This document shows, piece after piece, positions 35,398-44,798 of a DNA stretch of 64,000 nt (position 1 is the stretch's first letter; each line of letters starts with the position of its first letter). Location: NCBI RefSeq assembly GCF_030814015.1, contig NZ_JAUSUL010000003.1:1-64000 (forward strand). The letters run 5' to 3'. Made by a program: the position numbers and the translations under genes. This stretch comes from Amorphus orientalis. Its GTDB lineage: Bacteria > Pseudomonadota > Alphaproteobacteria > Rhizobiales > Amorphaceae. Below the pieces are notes generated by a model, which saw only the letters and a list, made by a program, of their open reading frames with translations, did no database searches and was not told the origin of the DNA.

Positions 35398-35976
35398 ATG
35401 GCACGGAAGAAGGCGGGCTCACCGGAGGAGCAACCCGCGGACGAGGTGTTCGACCGGCGTTGGCACCTGTCGGCGACGACCTCCGAAGTGGACACGACGG
35501 AGCTGGAATTCGCCGTCATGCGGACGTTCGAGTCGTTCGGGCGCTGGCAGTCGGAATGCCTGGCGAGCGTCATCGACCTGGCGGCCAGCGGTCCGGAGAA
35601 CGCGTTGCTGCACGTGATCCGGATGAACGACCGGCCGAAGAGCATGAAGGAACTCGCCCGGCTGATGAACCGGGACGACGTTCCGAACATCCAGTACAGC
35701 CTGCGCAAGCTGAGCGCGGCCGGCCTCATCGAGAAGGAGGGATCACCTCGGTCCGGCGTGACCTATTCCGTGACCGCGTTGGGGCACGAGGTCACCGACG
35801 CCTATGCGGCGGTCCGGCGGGCTCTGCTGATTTCCGCGATCGACAACGTCCCGGACTTTCGCCGCCGGCTGGCAGAGGCCACCCAGACCCTCAACCTTCT
35901 GGCCGGCATCTACGAGGAGATATCCCGCGTCGCGGCAACCCACCGCCGGCCGGCCGCCAAACCGGCAAAGGAATGA
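35398..35976 (+). CDS. MarR-like winged-helix transcriptional regulator, 192 aa
   Basis: ATG 35398 has GGAGAG 5 nt upstream. The winged helix spans about residues 75-130: PKSMKELARLMNRDDVPNIQ (recognition region), YSLRKLSAAGLIEKEG, then the wing SPRSGVTYSVTALG. The N-terminal 40 residues are charged and probably disordered; C-terminal helices would dimerise. It is divergent from the LLM monooxygenase and probably regulates it. It converges on the phytochrome gene with 18 nt between stop codons. Confidence 0.85.
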   Translation: MARKKAGSPEEQPADEVFDRRWHLSATTSEVDTTELEFAVMRTFESFGRWQSECLASVIDLAASGPENALLHVIRMNDRPKSMKELARLMNRDDVPNIQYSLRKLSAAGLIEKEGSPRSGVTYSVTALGHEVTDAYAAVRRALLISAIDNVPDFRRRLAEATQTLNLLAGIYEEISRVAATHRRPAAKPAKE

Positions 35977-35994
35977 GCGCGGGCCGGTCCGCCG

Positions 35995-38538
35995 TCACTC
36001 GGCAGGGGGCGCGAGAAGCGCCGACAACGCGGTGATCAGCGCGTCGGTCTCGTAGGGTTTGCGCACCACCGGAACCGCGGCGAAATCCGACGGGATCATC
36101 GAGCCGTCGCCATAGCCGGTCGCAAACAGGAACGGAACGCCGCGCCGGGTCAGCTCCTCCGCGACGGGAATCGAGGTTTCCTCGCCCAGATTGACGTCGA
36201 GGACCGCCACGTCCGGCAACCTTGCGCGGACCTTTTCCAGCGCCTCGGAGGCCGAGGCCGCAGTGACGATACTCTCCACGCCCTGATCCTCCAGGCCAGC
36301 CTCCACATCGAGGGCGATCAGCATGTGGTCTTCCACCAGCAGCACATGGGTGGTGCTGGAGAGCGTTATCGGAGCGCTGCTGCGCGGAGCCACGGAGCCC
36401 TCGTCCCTCCGCCCGGCTTCGGTCACGTCGACATGGCGGGCCGGTATGGAGAGGTAGGCCGACACGCCGCTCTGATCGTAAACCACCCTGCTTTCGCCGC
36501 CGAGATCGTAGGGGATCGCGCGACCGATCAGGGCGGAGCCGAATCCGTCCCGGCTCGGCTTCACCACCGGCGGGCCGCCCGTTTCCGTCCAGTCGATCCG
36601 GCACGTGCCGTCAGTCTCAAGCCGCCACTCAACCGTGACGGTGCCCTCCGCGACCGACAAGGCGCCGTACTTGGCCGCGTTCGTCGCCAGTTCGTGCAGC
36701 ACGAGGGCGAGCACCGAAAATGCCCGGCCATCAAGCCACACGCCCGGCCCGTTGAGGCGGACCGCCGTCTCGTTGGCCCGATAGGGCGAGAGCTCGGCGT
36801 CGAGCAGATCGGCCAGATGGCCGCCGCCATCGCCGCGCACGACCTGATCGTGGGCGTGGGACAGAGCCTGGATGCGGCCCTTCAGCTTGCCGGCATAATC
36901 CTCGATCGCCTGACCGTCCTTCAAAGGCTGGTTCACCAGCGACTTGATCACGGCGAGGATGTTCTTGACCCGGTGATTGAGTTCCTGGTTGAGCATCCGC
37001 TGTCGCAGATCGGACTTGCGCCGCTCCTCCGCCAGCAGCTCGCTGTGGCGCAGGACGATTTCCACGGTCGCCGCACGGGCTTCCTCGGCGGTCTCCAGCT
37101 CCGCTTCGCTCCAGGGCTCCGACTGGGCGCGCACCGTTTCCTTCCAGATCGCGAAGCTCTTGCGCGGGGTCAGGCGGTCGCCGTGGACGCCGGTTTCGTA
37201 GGATTTCTCCGGATTGCCGGCCCAGTCCAGCGTCTGAACCCGCTCCCGGCGGAAGAAGAACAGATAGTCGTTGGGAAGCTGGGAGAGCGGGATCGCGAGA
37301 ACGCCGGATGCCGCCTCCACGTAGCGATCCGAAGACGGAAGCTCGTGCGGAAGCATGTGGGTCGCCCACACGCGCCCTTCCGCAACTGCACCCACATGGG
37401 CGGCCAGCTCCGGGATCGCATCCTCGGGCGGTACGGTGCCCAGCGTGTGCAGCTTGCCGCCGAGCCAGAGCGCCACGCCGTCGCACGGGATCAGCCGGGC
37501 GAAATCGCCGAGATTTTCCGCAAACAGCGCTTCCAGATCGCTGTGATTGCTCGCGCGCCGAAGGAAGCGGTCGAGCGAGGCCCGCGCCGCCATCGCGATC
37601 GCGAGGCGCTGCCGCTGGCGCTGGGTGTCGAGATGAAGGGCAAAAAAATCGCCGAACATCTCGGCGGCGGCCCGCTCGGCCATCGGCAGGATCCGCGGCG
37701 CATAGTGATGGCAGGCGATCAGCCCCCAGAGTTCGCCGTCGAGAATGACGGAAATCGACATGGACGCCGACACGCCCATGTTGCGCAGATACTCGCAGTG
37801 GATCGGCGACACGCTGCGCAGATGCGCCTGGGAGAGATCGAGCGGATTGCCCGCCTCATCCAGATCCGGCCGGATCGGGACCGGCTCGAAGCGGGCATCG
37901 GAGATCACCCGGATCGTGTTCTTCAGGTAGAGCCGCCGGGCCTGCTGGGGGATGTCGCTGGCCGGGAAATACTGACCGAGGAAGCTCTCCAGATCGGCGC
38001 GCTTGACCTCGCTGACCACCTTGCCGGCGCCATCGTCCTCGAAGCGGTAGATCATCACCCGGTCGTAACCGAGGGCGCGGTGAACCAGATCGGCGGCCAC
38101 GTCGACCAGCCGGTCGACTTCCTCCACCGCCCCGATCCGGCCGATCATCTCGCGGGCGAGCTGCAACGGCTGATGGGCACTGCGGCTCGGCTCGAACTCC
38201 ACGACCACGTCGTCATCGACCCGATGAACGGCCAGATCGAACGGGGCTCCGTCCGCCAGCGGAACGGCGAATGCGAGCGCGGGACGGCCGGTCTCCGTCG
38301 AGGTCACGTCGCCCTCGCCGACCAGCGCGGAGGCGGCCTCGCCGATCACCTCGCCAAGGAGCCTGCCCGCGAGCGAACCGTCCGCCCCGAGCATCTCCGC
38401 GGCGTTGTCGGACGCGCGCCGGATCGTGCCGGTGGCCGCCTCGCACGCGACGAGACACCCATGCGGCTGGATGCTGCCGGGAATGTGGATGGGCTCGCGG
38501 TCGCAGTTGGTCAGGTCGACGGTCTCACGCTTCCACAT
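35995..38538 (-). CDS. Bacteriophytochrome HWE histidine kinase with C-terminal receiver, 847 aa
   Basis: A red/far-red photoreceptor. PAS domain with biliverdin-attachment Cys12 (NCDREPIHIPGSIQPHG); GAF with PASDIP (192-197, conserved Asp195), SPIHCEYLRNMGV (His247) and LIACHHY; PHY with tongue motif PRKSFAIW (458-465). The kinase has the phospho-His box LNHRVKNILAVIKSL (His522), N-box HELATNAAKYGA and W650-T-E652, marking the HWE type. A receiver follows (LLVEDHMLI; phosphoacceptor Asp781 in VLDVNLGE; KPY switch Lys). ATG 38538 overlaps the heme oxygenase stop by 14 nt, so chromophore synthesis and apoprotein are co-translated. HWE kinases commonly feed the PhyR/EcfG stress response, which matters given the neighbouring EcfG-type promoter. 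Confidence 0.95.
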   Translation of the reverse strand: MWKRETVDLTNCDREPIHIPGSIQPHGCLVACEAATGTIRRASDNAAEMLGADGSLAGRLLGEVIGEAASALVGEGDVTSTETGRPALAFAVPLADGAPFDLAVHRVDDDVVVEFEPSRSAHQPLQLAREMIGRIGAVEEVDRLVDVAADLVHRALGYDRVMIYRFEDDGAGKVVSEVKRADLESFLGQYFPASDIPQQARRLYLKNTIRVISDARFEPVPIRPDLDEAGNPLDLSQAHLRSVSPIHCEYLRNMGVSASMSISVILDGELWGLIACHHYAPRILPMAERAAAEMFGDFFALHLDTQRQRQRLAIAMAARASLDRFLRRASNHSDLEALFAENLGDFARLIPCDGVALWLGGKLHTLGTVPPEDAIPELAAHVGAVAEGRVWATHMLPHELPSSDRYVEAASGVLAIPLSQLPNDYLFFFRRERVQTLDWAGNPEKSYETGVHGDRLTPRKSFAIWKETVRAQSEPWSEAELETAEEARAATVEIVLRHSELLAEERRKSDLRQRMLNQELNHRVKNILAVIKSLVNQPLKDGQAIEDYAGKLKGRIQALSHAHDQVVRGDGGGHLADLLDAELSPYRANETAVRLNGPGVWLDGRAFSVLALVLHELATNAAKYGALSVAEGTVTVEWRLETDGTCRIDWTETGGPPVVKPSRDGFGSALIGRAIPYDLGGESRVVYDQSGVSAYLSIPARHVDVTEAGRRDEGSVAPRSSAPITLSSTTHVLLVEDHMLIALDVEAGLEDQGVESIVTAASASEALEKVRARLPDVAVLDVNLGEETSIPVAEELTRRGVPFLFATGYGDGSMIPSDFAAVPVVRKPYETDALITALSALLAPPAE

Positions 38539-39097
38539 AGGTCGACCCCGTAAACGCCTCCGTTGCCGTGAGGAACGTCTCCTGTGCGCCGGCTTCGGCC
38601 GCCTCCATATCGAGCCCCTCCACGGCCTCCAACCGGACGAGAAACTCCCGCCAGTTGGTCAGGCTGTCCTTGCGGCCACCCAGATGGCTTGCGCCGTGGG
38701 TCTCGTCGAAGCCGAGGTCGCGCGCGCGCCGGGCGAGAACCTGCGCTCCGAGCGACGCGCCTTCCAGCACATAGACCATTCCGACGGCGTGGCTCGGCGA
38801 CCGCGGCTCCGGCGCAGCCAGCGCGCGGCCGGCAAGAAACGGCGAGACGGTCCCCTCGAGATCCTCACGGTCGGACGCGATGGCCGGGGCAAGGCGGATC
38901 GGCAACCAGCCGGCGAACTCCGCCGGCAGCGCTGAGCGGTCGAGCGCCATTTCGAGCGGCTCCCGAAACGCCTGCAGGCAGCGGAGATAGGTCAGATAGG
39001 AGTTCCTGTCGTCGAAGTCGCCGACGGCTGCGTCGAGCCGGGCGTGAGCGGTAGCGGTGCTGGAGCGCAAGCGACCGCGCCTTGAGCCGAAATCCAT
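38525..39097 (-). CDS. Heme oxygenase-family protein (BphO-like), 190 aa
   Basis: It would cleave heme to biliverdin, the chromophore for the adjoining bacteriophytochrome. The proximal His lies in RSSTATAHARLDAAVGDF and the Gly-rich distal helix reads GMVYVLEGASLGAQVLARRA, the bacterial heme oxygenase pattern. ATG 39097 is chosen; the upstream frame begins with TTG 39130 and has no homology-like sequence. It is the first gene of a two-gene operon with the phytochrome, and a weak EcfG-like promoter (TGAAC-N17-CGTT) lies about 50 nt upstream on the same strand. Confidence 0.88.
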   Translation of the reverse strand: MDFGSRRGRLRSSTATAHARLDAAVGDFDDRNSYLTYLRCLQAFREPLEMALDRSALPAEFAGWLPIRLAPAIASDREDLEGTVSPFLAGRALAAPEPRSPSHAVGMVYVLEGASLGAQVLARRARDLGFDETHGASHLGGRKDSLTNWREFLVRLEAVEGLDMEAAEAGAQETFLTATEAFTGSTYVEA

Positions 39098-39144
39098 GCG
39101 AGATGGCCGTGTCCTGAACGAGATGATCAATTGTTAGGAGCTTC

Positions 39145-39170
39145 AACGCACGAACGGTCCCGATCGTTCA
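39145..39170 (-). promoter_or_regulatory. Weak EcfG-like promoter for heme oxygenase-phytochrome operon
   Basis: On the minus strand TGAAC-N17-CGTT differs from the GGAAC-N16/17-CGTT consensus in one position and points to the heme oxygenase gene, whose start lies 48 nt downstream. It overlaps an inverted repeat, so chance similarity cannot be excluded. Confidence 0.35.
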
Positions 39171-39254
39171 AGCTAATTGTGCGCGCGGGTCCCAGCTTGC
39201 GCGAAACCCGTGTGCGCGTGCGCGCTCTGTCGTAGTCCACGGACCCGAACGCGG

Positions 39255-39279
39255 GGAACCTTCCGCACGTCTCTCCGTT
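39255..39279 (+). promoter_or_regulatory. EcfG-type general-stress promoter of the glgE-treY operon
   Basis: GGAAC at 39255-39259, exactly 16 nt, then CGTT at 39276-39279: a full match to the alphaproteobacterial sigma-EcfG consensus known from PhyR regulons. It faces the glgE-treS-glgB-glgX-treZ-malQ-treY operon. Trehalose synthesis genes are recurrent EcfG targets, which supports the call. Confidence 0.7.
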
Positions 39280-39420
39280 AGCCAGATGACCTTCGGGCTG
39301 GGTCTGGCGCGACGGAAGCGGTTGGGGTGCGGTTGACCTCATGCCGGCTCCGTCCAATGCTAGGTGCCCGACAACGTTCCATCTTTCTGGGAAGGACGAT
39401 TGCGGGATGAGGGCGAGTTC

Positions 39421-41472
39421 ATGAGCACCCCGTTCAGAGAATTCGGGTCCAGGTCGAAGACCAGATCCTCTGCCCCTGCCGAAGATCCGGCGGCAGAGCG
39501 CGCCCTTGACCTTGCTCAAAGCCGGATTGCGATCGAAGGCATCGAGACGGAAATCGATGGCGGGCGGTTTCCGGCCAAGGCCGTCCTCGGCAAACCATTT
39601 GACGTCGAGGCGGATGTCTTTTCCGACGGTCATGACACGATCGCGGCCGCCCTCGTCCAAGATCCCGCCGCGGACGGCACCGGCGCGGAAACGCTCATGT
39701 CACCCCTCGGAAACGACCGGTGGCGCGGCGTGCTCACCTTCACCGAACCCGGCCTTCAGCGCTATGGCGTGATCGCCTGGCGCGACCTGTTCGCCACCTG
39801 GATCAAGGACACCCAGAAGAAAATCGCCGCCGGCGTGAAGGTCTCCCTGGAGACCGAAGAGGGGCGCCGTCTGGTGGCCGCGGCCGTGGAAGACCGGTCC
39901 GCCCGGACGTCCCAGGACAGCGCCGATCTCGCCGCCCTGGCCAAACGGCTCGATGCGGCCCACGAGGCCGAAAGGCTGGAGGTTCTGCTCTCCGACGGCA
40001 CCCAGGCCCTGATGCGGCGCGCCGGTCCCCGGACGAACCTGACCCGCTACCCCCAGACGCTCGAGGTGTTCGTCGACCGACCGGCCGCCGCCTTTTCCGC
40101 CTGGTATGAGATGATGCCGCGCTCCCAGTCGGGCAGCACCGATCGTCACGGCACCTTCGACGACGTGATCGCGCAGCTTCCCTATGTGCGCTATCTCGGC
40201 TTCGACGTGCTCTACTTCACGCCGATCCATCCGATCGGGAAGACCAACCGCAAGGGCCGCAACAACTCGCTCACGCCCGGCCCCGACGATCCCGGAAGCC
40301 CCTACGCGATCGGTTCGGAAGACGGCGGCCACGACGCGATCCACCCCGAACTGGGGACGATCGAGGATTTCGACCGGCTGGTGGAGGCGGCCGCCGAGCA
40401 CGATCTGGAGATCGCCCTCGACTTCGCGATCCAGTGCTCCCCGGACCATCCCTGGATCAAGGAGCATCCGGAGTGGTTCGACTGGCGGCCGGACGGCACC
40501 ATCAAGTTCGCCGAGAACCCGCCGAAGAAGTACGAGGACATCGTCAACGTCCACTTCTACCGGGACGCGCTGCCGGACCTGTGGCTGGCGCTGCGCGACG
40601 TGGTGCTGTTCTGGGTCGCCCACGGCGTGAAGATCTTCCGGGTCGACAACCCGCACACCAAACCGTTTCCGTTCTGGGAGTGGATGATCTCGGAGGTTCG
40701 CTCCAAGCATCCCGACGTGATCTTTCTCGCCGAAGCCTTCACCCGTCCGAAGGTGATGAAGCGGCTCGCCAAGGTCGGGTTCAGCCAGTCCTACTCCTAC
40801 TTCACGTGGCGCAACGAGAAGGAGGAGCTGACGGAGTATCTGGAGGAGCTGACGACGGAGCAGTGCCGGCACTACATGCGGCCGAACTTCTTCGCCAACA
40901 CGCCCGACATCAATCCGGTCTACCTGCAGGAAAGCGGACGGCCGGGCTTCCGGATCCGTCTGGTGCTGGCCGCGACGCTGGCCGGCAACTACGGCCTCTA
41001 CAACGGTTTCGAGATCTGCGACGCCGCCCCGGTGCCGGGCAAGGAGGAGTATCTCAACTCCGAGAAGTACGAGATCCGCCAGTGGGACATGGATGCGCCC
41101 GGCCACATCAAGGACGACATCCGGCTGGTGAACCGGCTCAGGCGCGAACGTCCGGCGATGCAGGGCTTCGACAACCTCACCTTCTACAACGCCTTCGACG
41201 ACGAGGTTCTCTATTACGGCAAGCACGACCCGGAGACCGGCGATTTCGTGCTCGTCCACGTCAACCTGAACCCGCACGAGATCAGAAATTTCGAGTTCGA
41301 GGTGCCGCTTTGGGAGTTCGGCCTGCCCGATGACGCCTCCATCGAGGTGCAGGACCTGCGCCACGGCAACCACTTCACCTGGCATGGCAAGAGCCATTGG
41401 CTGACCCTCGACCCCGATGACTGTCCCTACGCCATCTGGCGTCTGATCCCGCCGGGAGCTGGCCGCGAATGA
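39421..41472 (+). CDS. glgE: GlgE, alpha-1,4-glucan:maltose-1-phosphate maltosyltransferase, 683 aa
   Basis: A GH13_3 enzyme that transfers maltosyl units from maltose-1-phosphate to the non-reducing end of alpha-glucan. After an N-terminal domain with a helical insert, the barrel shows GFDVLYFTPIHPIGKTNRKG, the nucleophile region GVKIFRVDNPHTKPFPFWEW (catalytic Asp), the acid/base FLAEAFTRPK and the GlgE-specific NFFANTPDINPVYLQ. ATG 39421 is chosen; an open frame from GTG 39364 would add 19 residues and is possible, but GAGGGCGAG lies just upstream of 39421. First gene of a seven-gene operon; its stop overlaps the treS start (ATGA). Confidence 0.95.
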   Translation: MSTPFREFGSRSKTRSSAPAEDPAAERALDLAQSRIAIEGIETEIDGGRFPAKAVLGKPFDVEADVFSDGHDTIAAALVQDPAADGTGAETLMSPLGNDRWRGVLTFTEPGLQRYGVIAWRDLFATWIKDTQKKIAAGVKVSLETEEGRRLVAAAVEDRSARTSQDSADLAALAKRLDAAHEAERLEVLLSDGTQALMRRAGPRTNLTRYPQTLEVFVDRPAAAFSAWYEMMPRSQSGSTDRHGTFDDVIAQLPYVRYLGFDVLYFTPIHPIGKTNRKGRNNSLTPGPDDPGSPYAIGSEDGGHDAIHPELGTIEDFDRLVEAAAEHDLEIALDFAIQCSPDHPWIKEHPEWFDWRPDGTIKFAENPPKKYEDIVNVHFYRDALPDLWLALRDVVLFWVAHGVKIFRVDNPHTKPFPFWEWMISEVRSKHPDVIFLAEAFTRPKVMKRLAKVGFSQSYSYFTWRNEKEELTEYLEELTTEQCRHYMRPNFFANTPDINPVYLQESGRPGFRIRLVLAATLAGNYGLYNGFEICDAAPVPGKEEYLNSEKYEIRQWDMDAPGHIKDDIRLVNRLRRERPAMQGFDNLTFYNAFDDEVLYYGKHDPETGDFVLVHVNLNPHEIRNFEFEVPLWEFGLPDDASIEVQDLRHGNHFTWHGKSHWLTLDPDDCPYAIWRLIPPGAGRE

Positions 41473-44400
41473 GTGCAAAGAAGACGACGACCAACCTGAC
41501 CCGGATCGACGGGATCATCGACCGCTCCGACACCCAGTGGTACAAGGACGCGGTCATCTACCAGCTTCACGTGAAGGCGTTCCAGGATGCCAGCGGCGAC
41601 GGCATCGGCGATTTCGCCGGGCTGATGCAGCGGCTCGACTACGTGCAGGAGCTGGGGGCGACGGCGATCTGGCTGCTGCCGTTCTATCCCTCGCCGCTGC
41701 GCGACGACGGCTATGACATCGCCGACTACAAGTCGATCAATCCGGCCTATGGCAAAATGCGCGACTTCAAGGCGTTCGTGGCGGAAGCCCACCGCCGCGG
41801 CCTGCGCGTCATCACCGAACTGGTGATCAACCACACCTCCGACCAGCACCCTTGGTTCCAGCGCGCCCGGCGCGCCAAGCCCGGCAGCGCGGCCCGCAAC
41901 TTCTATGTCTGGAGCGACACCGACGAGAAGTTCCCGGAAACCCGGATCATCTTCACCGACACGGAGAAGTCGAACTGGACCTGGGACCCGGTGGCCGGCG
42001 CCTATTTCTGGCACCGGTTCTATTCCCACCAGCCGGATCTGAACTTCGACAATCCGCAGGTGCTCAAGGAAGTGCTCAAGGTGATGCACTTCTGGCTGGA
42101 GATGGGCGTCGACGGGCTGCGCCTCGACGCGATCCCCTACCTGGTCGAGCGCGAGGGCACCAACAACGAGAACCTGCCGGAGACCCACGAGGTCCTGAAG
42201 AAGATCAGGGCAGAGCTGGACAAGCACTATTCCGACCGGATGCTCCTGGCCGAAGCCAACCAGTGGCCGGAGGACACCCGACCCTATTTCGGCGACGGCG
42301 ACGAATGCCACATGGGCTTCCACTTCCCGCTGATGCCGCGGATGTACATGGCCGTCGCCCAGGAAGACCGGCATCCGGTCACCGACATCATCCGGCAGAC
42401 ACCGGAAATTCCGGAGGAGTGCCAGTGGGGCATCTTCCTGCGCAATCATGACGAGCTGACGCTGGAGATGGTGACCGACAAGGAGCGGGACTATCTCTGG
42501 CGCGTCTATGCCGAGGATTCCCGCGCCCGCATCAATCTCGGCATCCGCCGCCGGCTCGCGCCACTGATGCAGAACGACCGGCGCAAGATCGAGCTGATGA
42601 ACTCGCTGCTCCTGTCGCTGCCGGGAACGCCGATCCTCTATTACGGCGACGAACTCGGCATGGGCGACAACTACTATCTCGGCGACCGCGACGGGGTGCG
42701 CACGCCGATGCAGTGGTCGTCGGACCGCAATGCCGGCTTCTCGCGCGCCAATCCCCAGCGGCTCTACCTGCCGGTGATCCTGGATCCCGTCTACGGCTAC
42801 CAGTCGATCAACGTGGAGAGCCAGACCTTCGACGGCTCGTCGCTCCTCAACTGGATGCGGCGCATGATCGCCGTGCGCAAGCAGCATCCGGCGTTCGGAC
42901 GCGGCACCATGACGGTGCTCTATCCGAACAACCGCAAGGTGCTCGCCTATCTCCGCGAGGAGGGAGACGACACGATCCTGTGCGTCGCCAACCTGTCGCG
43001 CGCCGCCCAGGCGGTCGAGCTCGACCTGTCGGCCAAGCGCGGGCTGGTACCCATCGAGATGACCGGCAATTCGCCGTTCCCGCCGATCGGCGACCTGCCC
43101 TATCTGATCACCCTGCCGGGCCACGGCTTCTACTGGTTCTTCCTGGCGGATGCCGATCAGGCGCCGGCCTGGCATACGCCGATACCGGAGGTGCTGCCGG
43201 ACTTCCTGACGCTGACCACCCGGGACGGCCGCATCTCCACCGCGCTCACCGGCCGAGAGGGGCGGATGCTGGAGCGCGACGTGCTGCCGAAGTTCCTGCC
43301 GCTGCAGCGCTGGTTCGCGGCCAAGGACCGGCCCATCGAGAAGGTGGCCTTCGAGCCGCTGGCGGAGCTTGCCGACGGTCGCCACTCGCTGACCACCATC
43401 GAGGTCACCACGGACCAGGACGTGGAGCGCTACTTCCTGCCGCTGACGGCGCTGTGGGGCGAGGACAATCTGGCCTTCGGCGCCCCGACGCTCGCCTACA
43501 CCCTCGCCAAGCTGCGCCAGGGCCCGAAGGTCGGCGCGCTGGTCGACGGCGCGTTCGAGGCCGACCTGCCGGTGGAAGTGCTGGCGGCGATGCGGCGCGG
43601 CGATACGGTTGTCGCCGGATCGGGCCGGCTCACCTTCAAGGGCAATGACGTCCTCGCGGGTATCGAGGACGACGGCGCCCCGCGGCCGCTCGGGGTGGAG
43701 CAGAGCAACGTCTCGATCGTCTTCGACGATGCGTTGATCCTGAAGTTCTACAGGCGCCTGCGCACCGGCGTTCAACCCGACGTCGAGGTCGCCCAGTTCC
43801 TGACGGAGACCGGCGGCTACGCCAATACGCCGGCATTCCTGGGCTGCATCGATCACGTCAACGAGGACGGCGAGCTGACCACGCTGGCCGCCGCCTTCGC
43901 CTTCGTGCGCAACCAGGGCGACGCCTGGGAGGTTCTGACCGAGGCGCTCGCCCGTGACATCGACGGGTTCGAAACGAACTATGCGGCAGCCGCGGAAGCG
44001 ATCGGAGAGGATGCCGACGGCGGCGATCCGTTCCCCTATCCGCTGATGATCGGCGAGCTTCTGGGCCGCCGGACCGCGGAGTTGCACCGGGCGTTCGCCA
44101 GCCCGACCGACGACGCCGCCTTCAGGGTCGACCCGATCACGGCGGACGACGTGACCGCCTGGTCGAAAGAGGCCGCCGACGATCTGGACGGGATGCTCGA
44201 CCGGCTGAAGACCAACCGGAAGACCCTTCCCGAAGCCGACCGGGCCATCGCCGAGGAAATCCTGGCGGCGCGCAAGGCCCTGAAGGCCCGGGTGAAGGCG
44301 CCACGCACCTTCACGCCCTCGGGCGGACAGTCGCGGATCCACGGCGATTACCATCTCGGCCAGATCCTGATGGTCAAGAACGACATCATGATCATCGACT

Positions 44401-44798
44401 TCGAGGGCGAGCCGCGCCGCTCCCTGGAGCAGCGCCGCTCGAAGTCGTCGCCGCTGCGCGACGTGGCCGGCCTGGTCCGGTCGATCGACTACGCCGCCGC
44501 CGCGGTTCTGGAGCCGCACGGCGGACCGAGCCAGTCGATCCAGGACGGCGCCGTGGCGCGGGCGCTGGAGTGGCGGGATCTGACCACCCGGCAGGTGCTG
44601 GCGACCTATGAAGAGGTCATCGCCAACTGCGCGACCCATCCGGAGGATGCGGACTTCGCCCGGGCACTGCTCGACATGTTCATCATCCAGAAGGCCTCCT
44701 ACGAGGTGGCGTACGAACTCGCCAACCGGCCGTCCTGGATTTCCATTCCGCTGCGGGGGCTGAAGGATCTCATCACCAGCATGGAGGACGGTCAGTGA
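41469..44798 (+). CDS. treS: Fused trehalose synthase (TreS) and maltokinase, 1109 aa
   Basis: A bifunctional protein. Residues ~15-560 are TreS (GH13_16), interconverting trehalose and maltose: [20 protein letters not shown], nucleophile [19 protein letters not shown], acid/base [11 protein letters not shown] and [12 protein letters not shown]. Residues ~600-1109 are a maltokinase (Pep2/Mak) with an aminoglycoside-phosphotransferase-like lobe: catalytic [13 protein letters not shown] and metal-binding [20 protein letters not shown]. Together they turn trehalose into maltose-1-phosphate, the donor for GlgE encoded just upstream. TreS-maltokinase fusions are a known arrangement. Starts at ATGA overlap with glgE and ends at GTGA overlap with glgB. 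Confidence 0.96.
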   Translation: MSAKKTTTNLTRIDGIIDRSDTQWYKDAVIYQLHVKAFQDASGDGIGDFAGLMQRLDYVQELGATAIWLLPFYPSPLRDDGYDIADYKSINPAYGKMRDFKAFVAEAHRRGLRVITELVINHTSDQHPWFQRARRAKPGSAARNFYVWSDTDEKFPETRIIFTDTEKSNWTWDPVAGAYFWHRFYSHQPDLNFDNPQVLKEVLKVMHFWLEMGVDGLRLDAIPYLVEREGTNNENLPETHEVLKKIRAELDKHYSDRMLLAEANQWPEDTRPYFGDGDECHMGFHFPLMPRMYMAVAQEDRHPVTDIIRQTPEIPEECQWGIFLRNHDELTLEMVTDKERDYLWRVYAEDSRARINLGIRRRLAPLMQNDRRKIELMNSLLLSLPGTPILYYGDELGMGDNYYLGDRDGVRTPMQWSSDRNAGFSRANPQRLYLPVILDPVYGYQSINVESQTFDGSSLLNWMRRMIAVRKQHPAFGRGTMTVLYPNNRKVLAYLREEGDDTILCVANLSRAAQAVELDLSAKRGLVPIEMTGNSPFPPIGDLPYLITLPGHGFYWFFLADADQAPAWHTPIPEVLPDFLTLTTRDGRISTALTGREGRMLERDVLPKFLPLQRWFAAKDRPIEKVAFEPLAELADGRHSLTTIEVTTDQDVERYFLPLTALWGEDNLAFGAPTLAYTLAKLRQGPKVGALVDGAFEADLPVEVLAAMRRGDTVVAGSGRLTFKGNDVLAGIEDDGAPRPLGVEQSNVSIVFDDALILKFYRRLRTGVQPDVEVAQFLTETGGYANTPAFLGCIDHVNEDGELTTLAAAFAFVRNQGDAWEVLTEALARDIDGFETNYAAAAEAIGEDADGGDPFPYPLMIGELLGRRTAELHRAFASPTDDAAFRVDPITADDVTAWSKEAADDLDGMLDRLKTNRKTLPEADRAIAEEILAARKALKARVKAPRTFTPSGGQSRIHGDYHLGQILMVKNDIMIIDFEGEPRRSLEQRRSKSSPLRDVAGLVRSIDYAAAAVLEPHGGPSQSIQDGAVARALEWRDLTTRQVLATYEEVIANCATHPEDADFARALLDMFIIQKASYEVAYELANRPSWISIPLRGLKDLITSMEDGQ

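Larger units (their letters stand above)
39098..39420. other. Divergent control region, heme oxygenase/phytochrome versus glgE operon
   Basis: A 323-bp gap with a strong plus-strand EcfG-type promoter (39255-39279), a weaker minus-strand one (39145-39170) and a large imperfect inverted repeat (CAATTgttaggAGCTT ... AAGCTAATTG, 39129-39179) surrounding GAACG-N8-CGTTC. The glgE transcript would start near 39286, leaving a leader of about 135 nt. No additional gene is apparent. Confidence 0.6.

Noticed and set aside
39098-39130. TTG 39130 as start of heme oxygenase
   Set aside because: Adds 11 residues without family similarity; ATG 39097 suffices.
41427-44639. 1070-codon minus-strand open frame opposite treS-maltokinase
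   Set aside because: High-GC antisense shadow with no domain character, fully opposite a catalytically complete enzyme.
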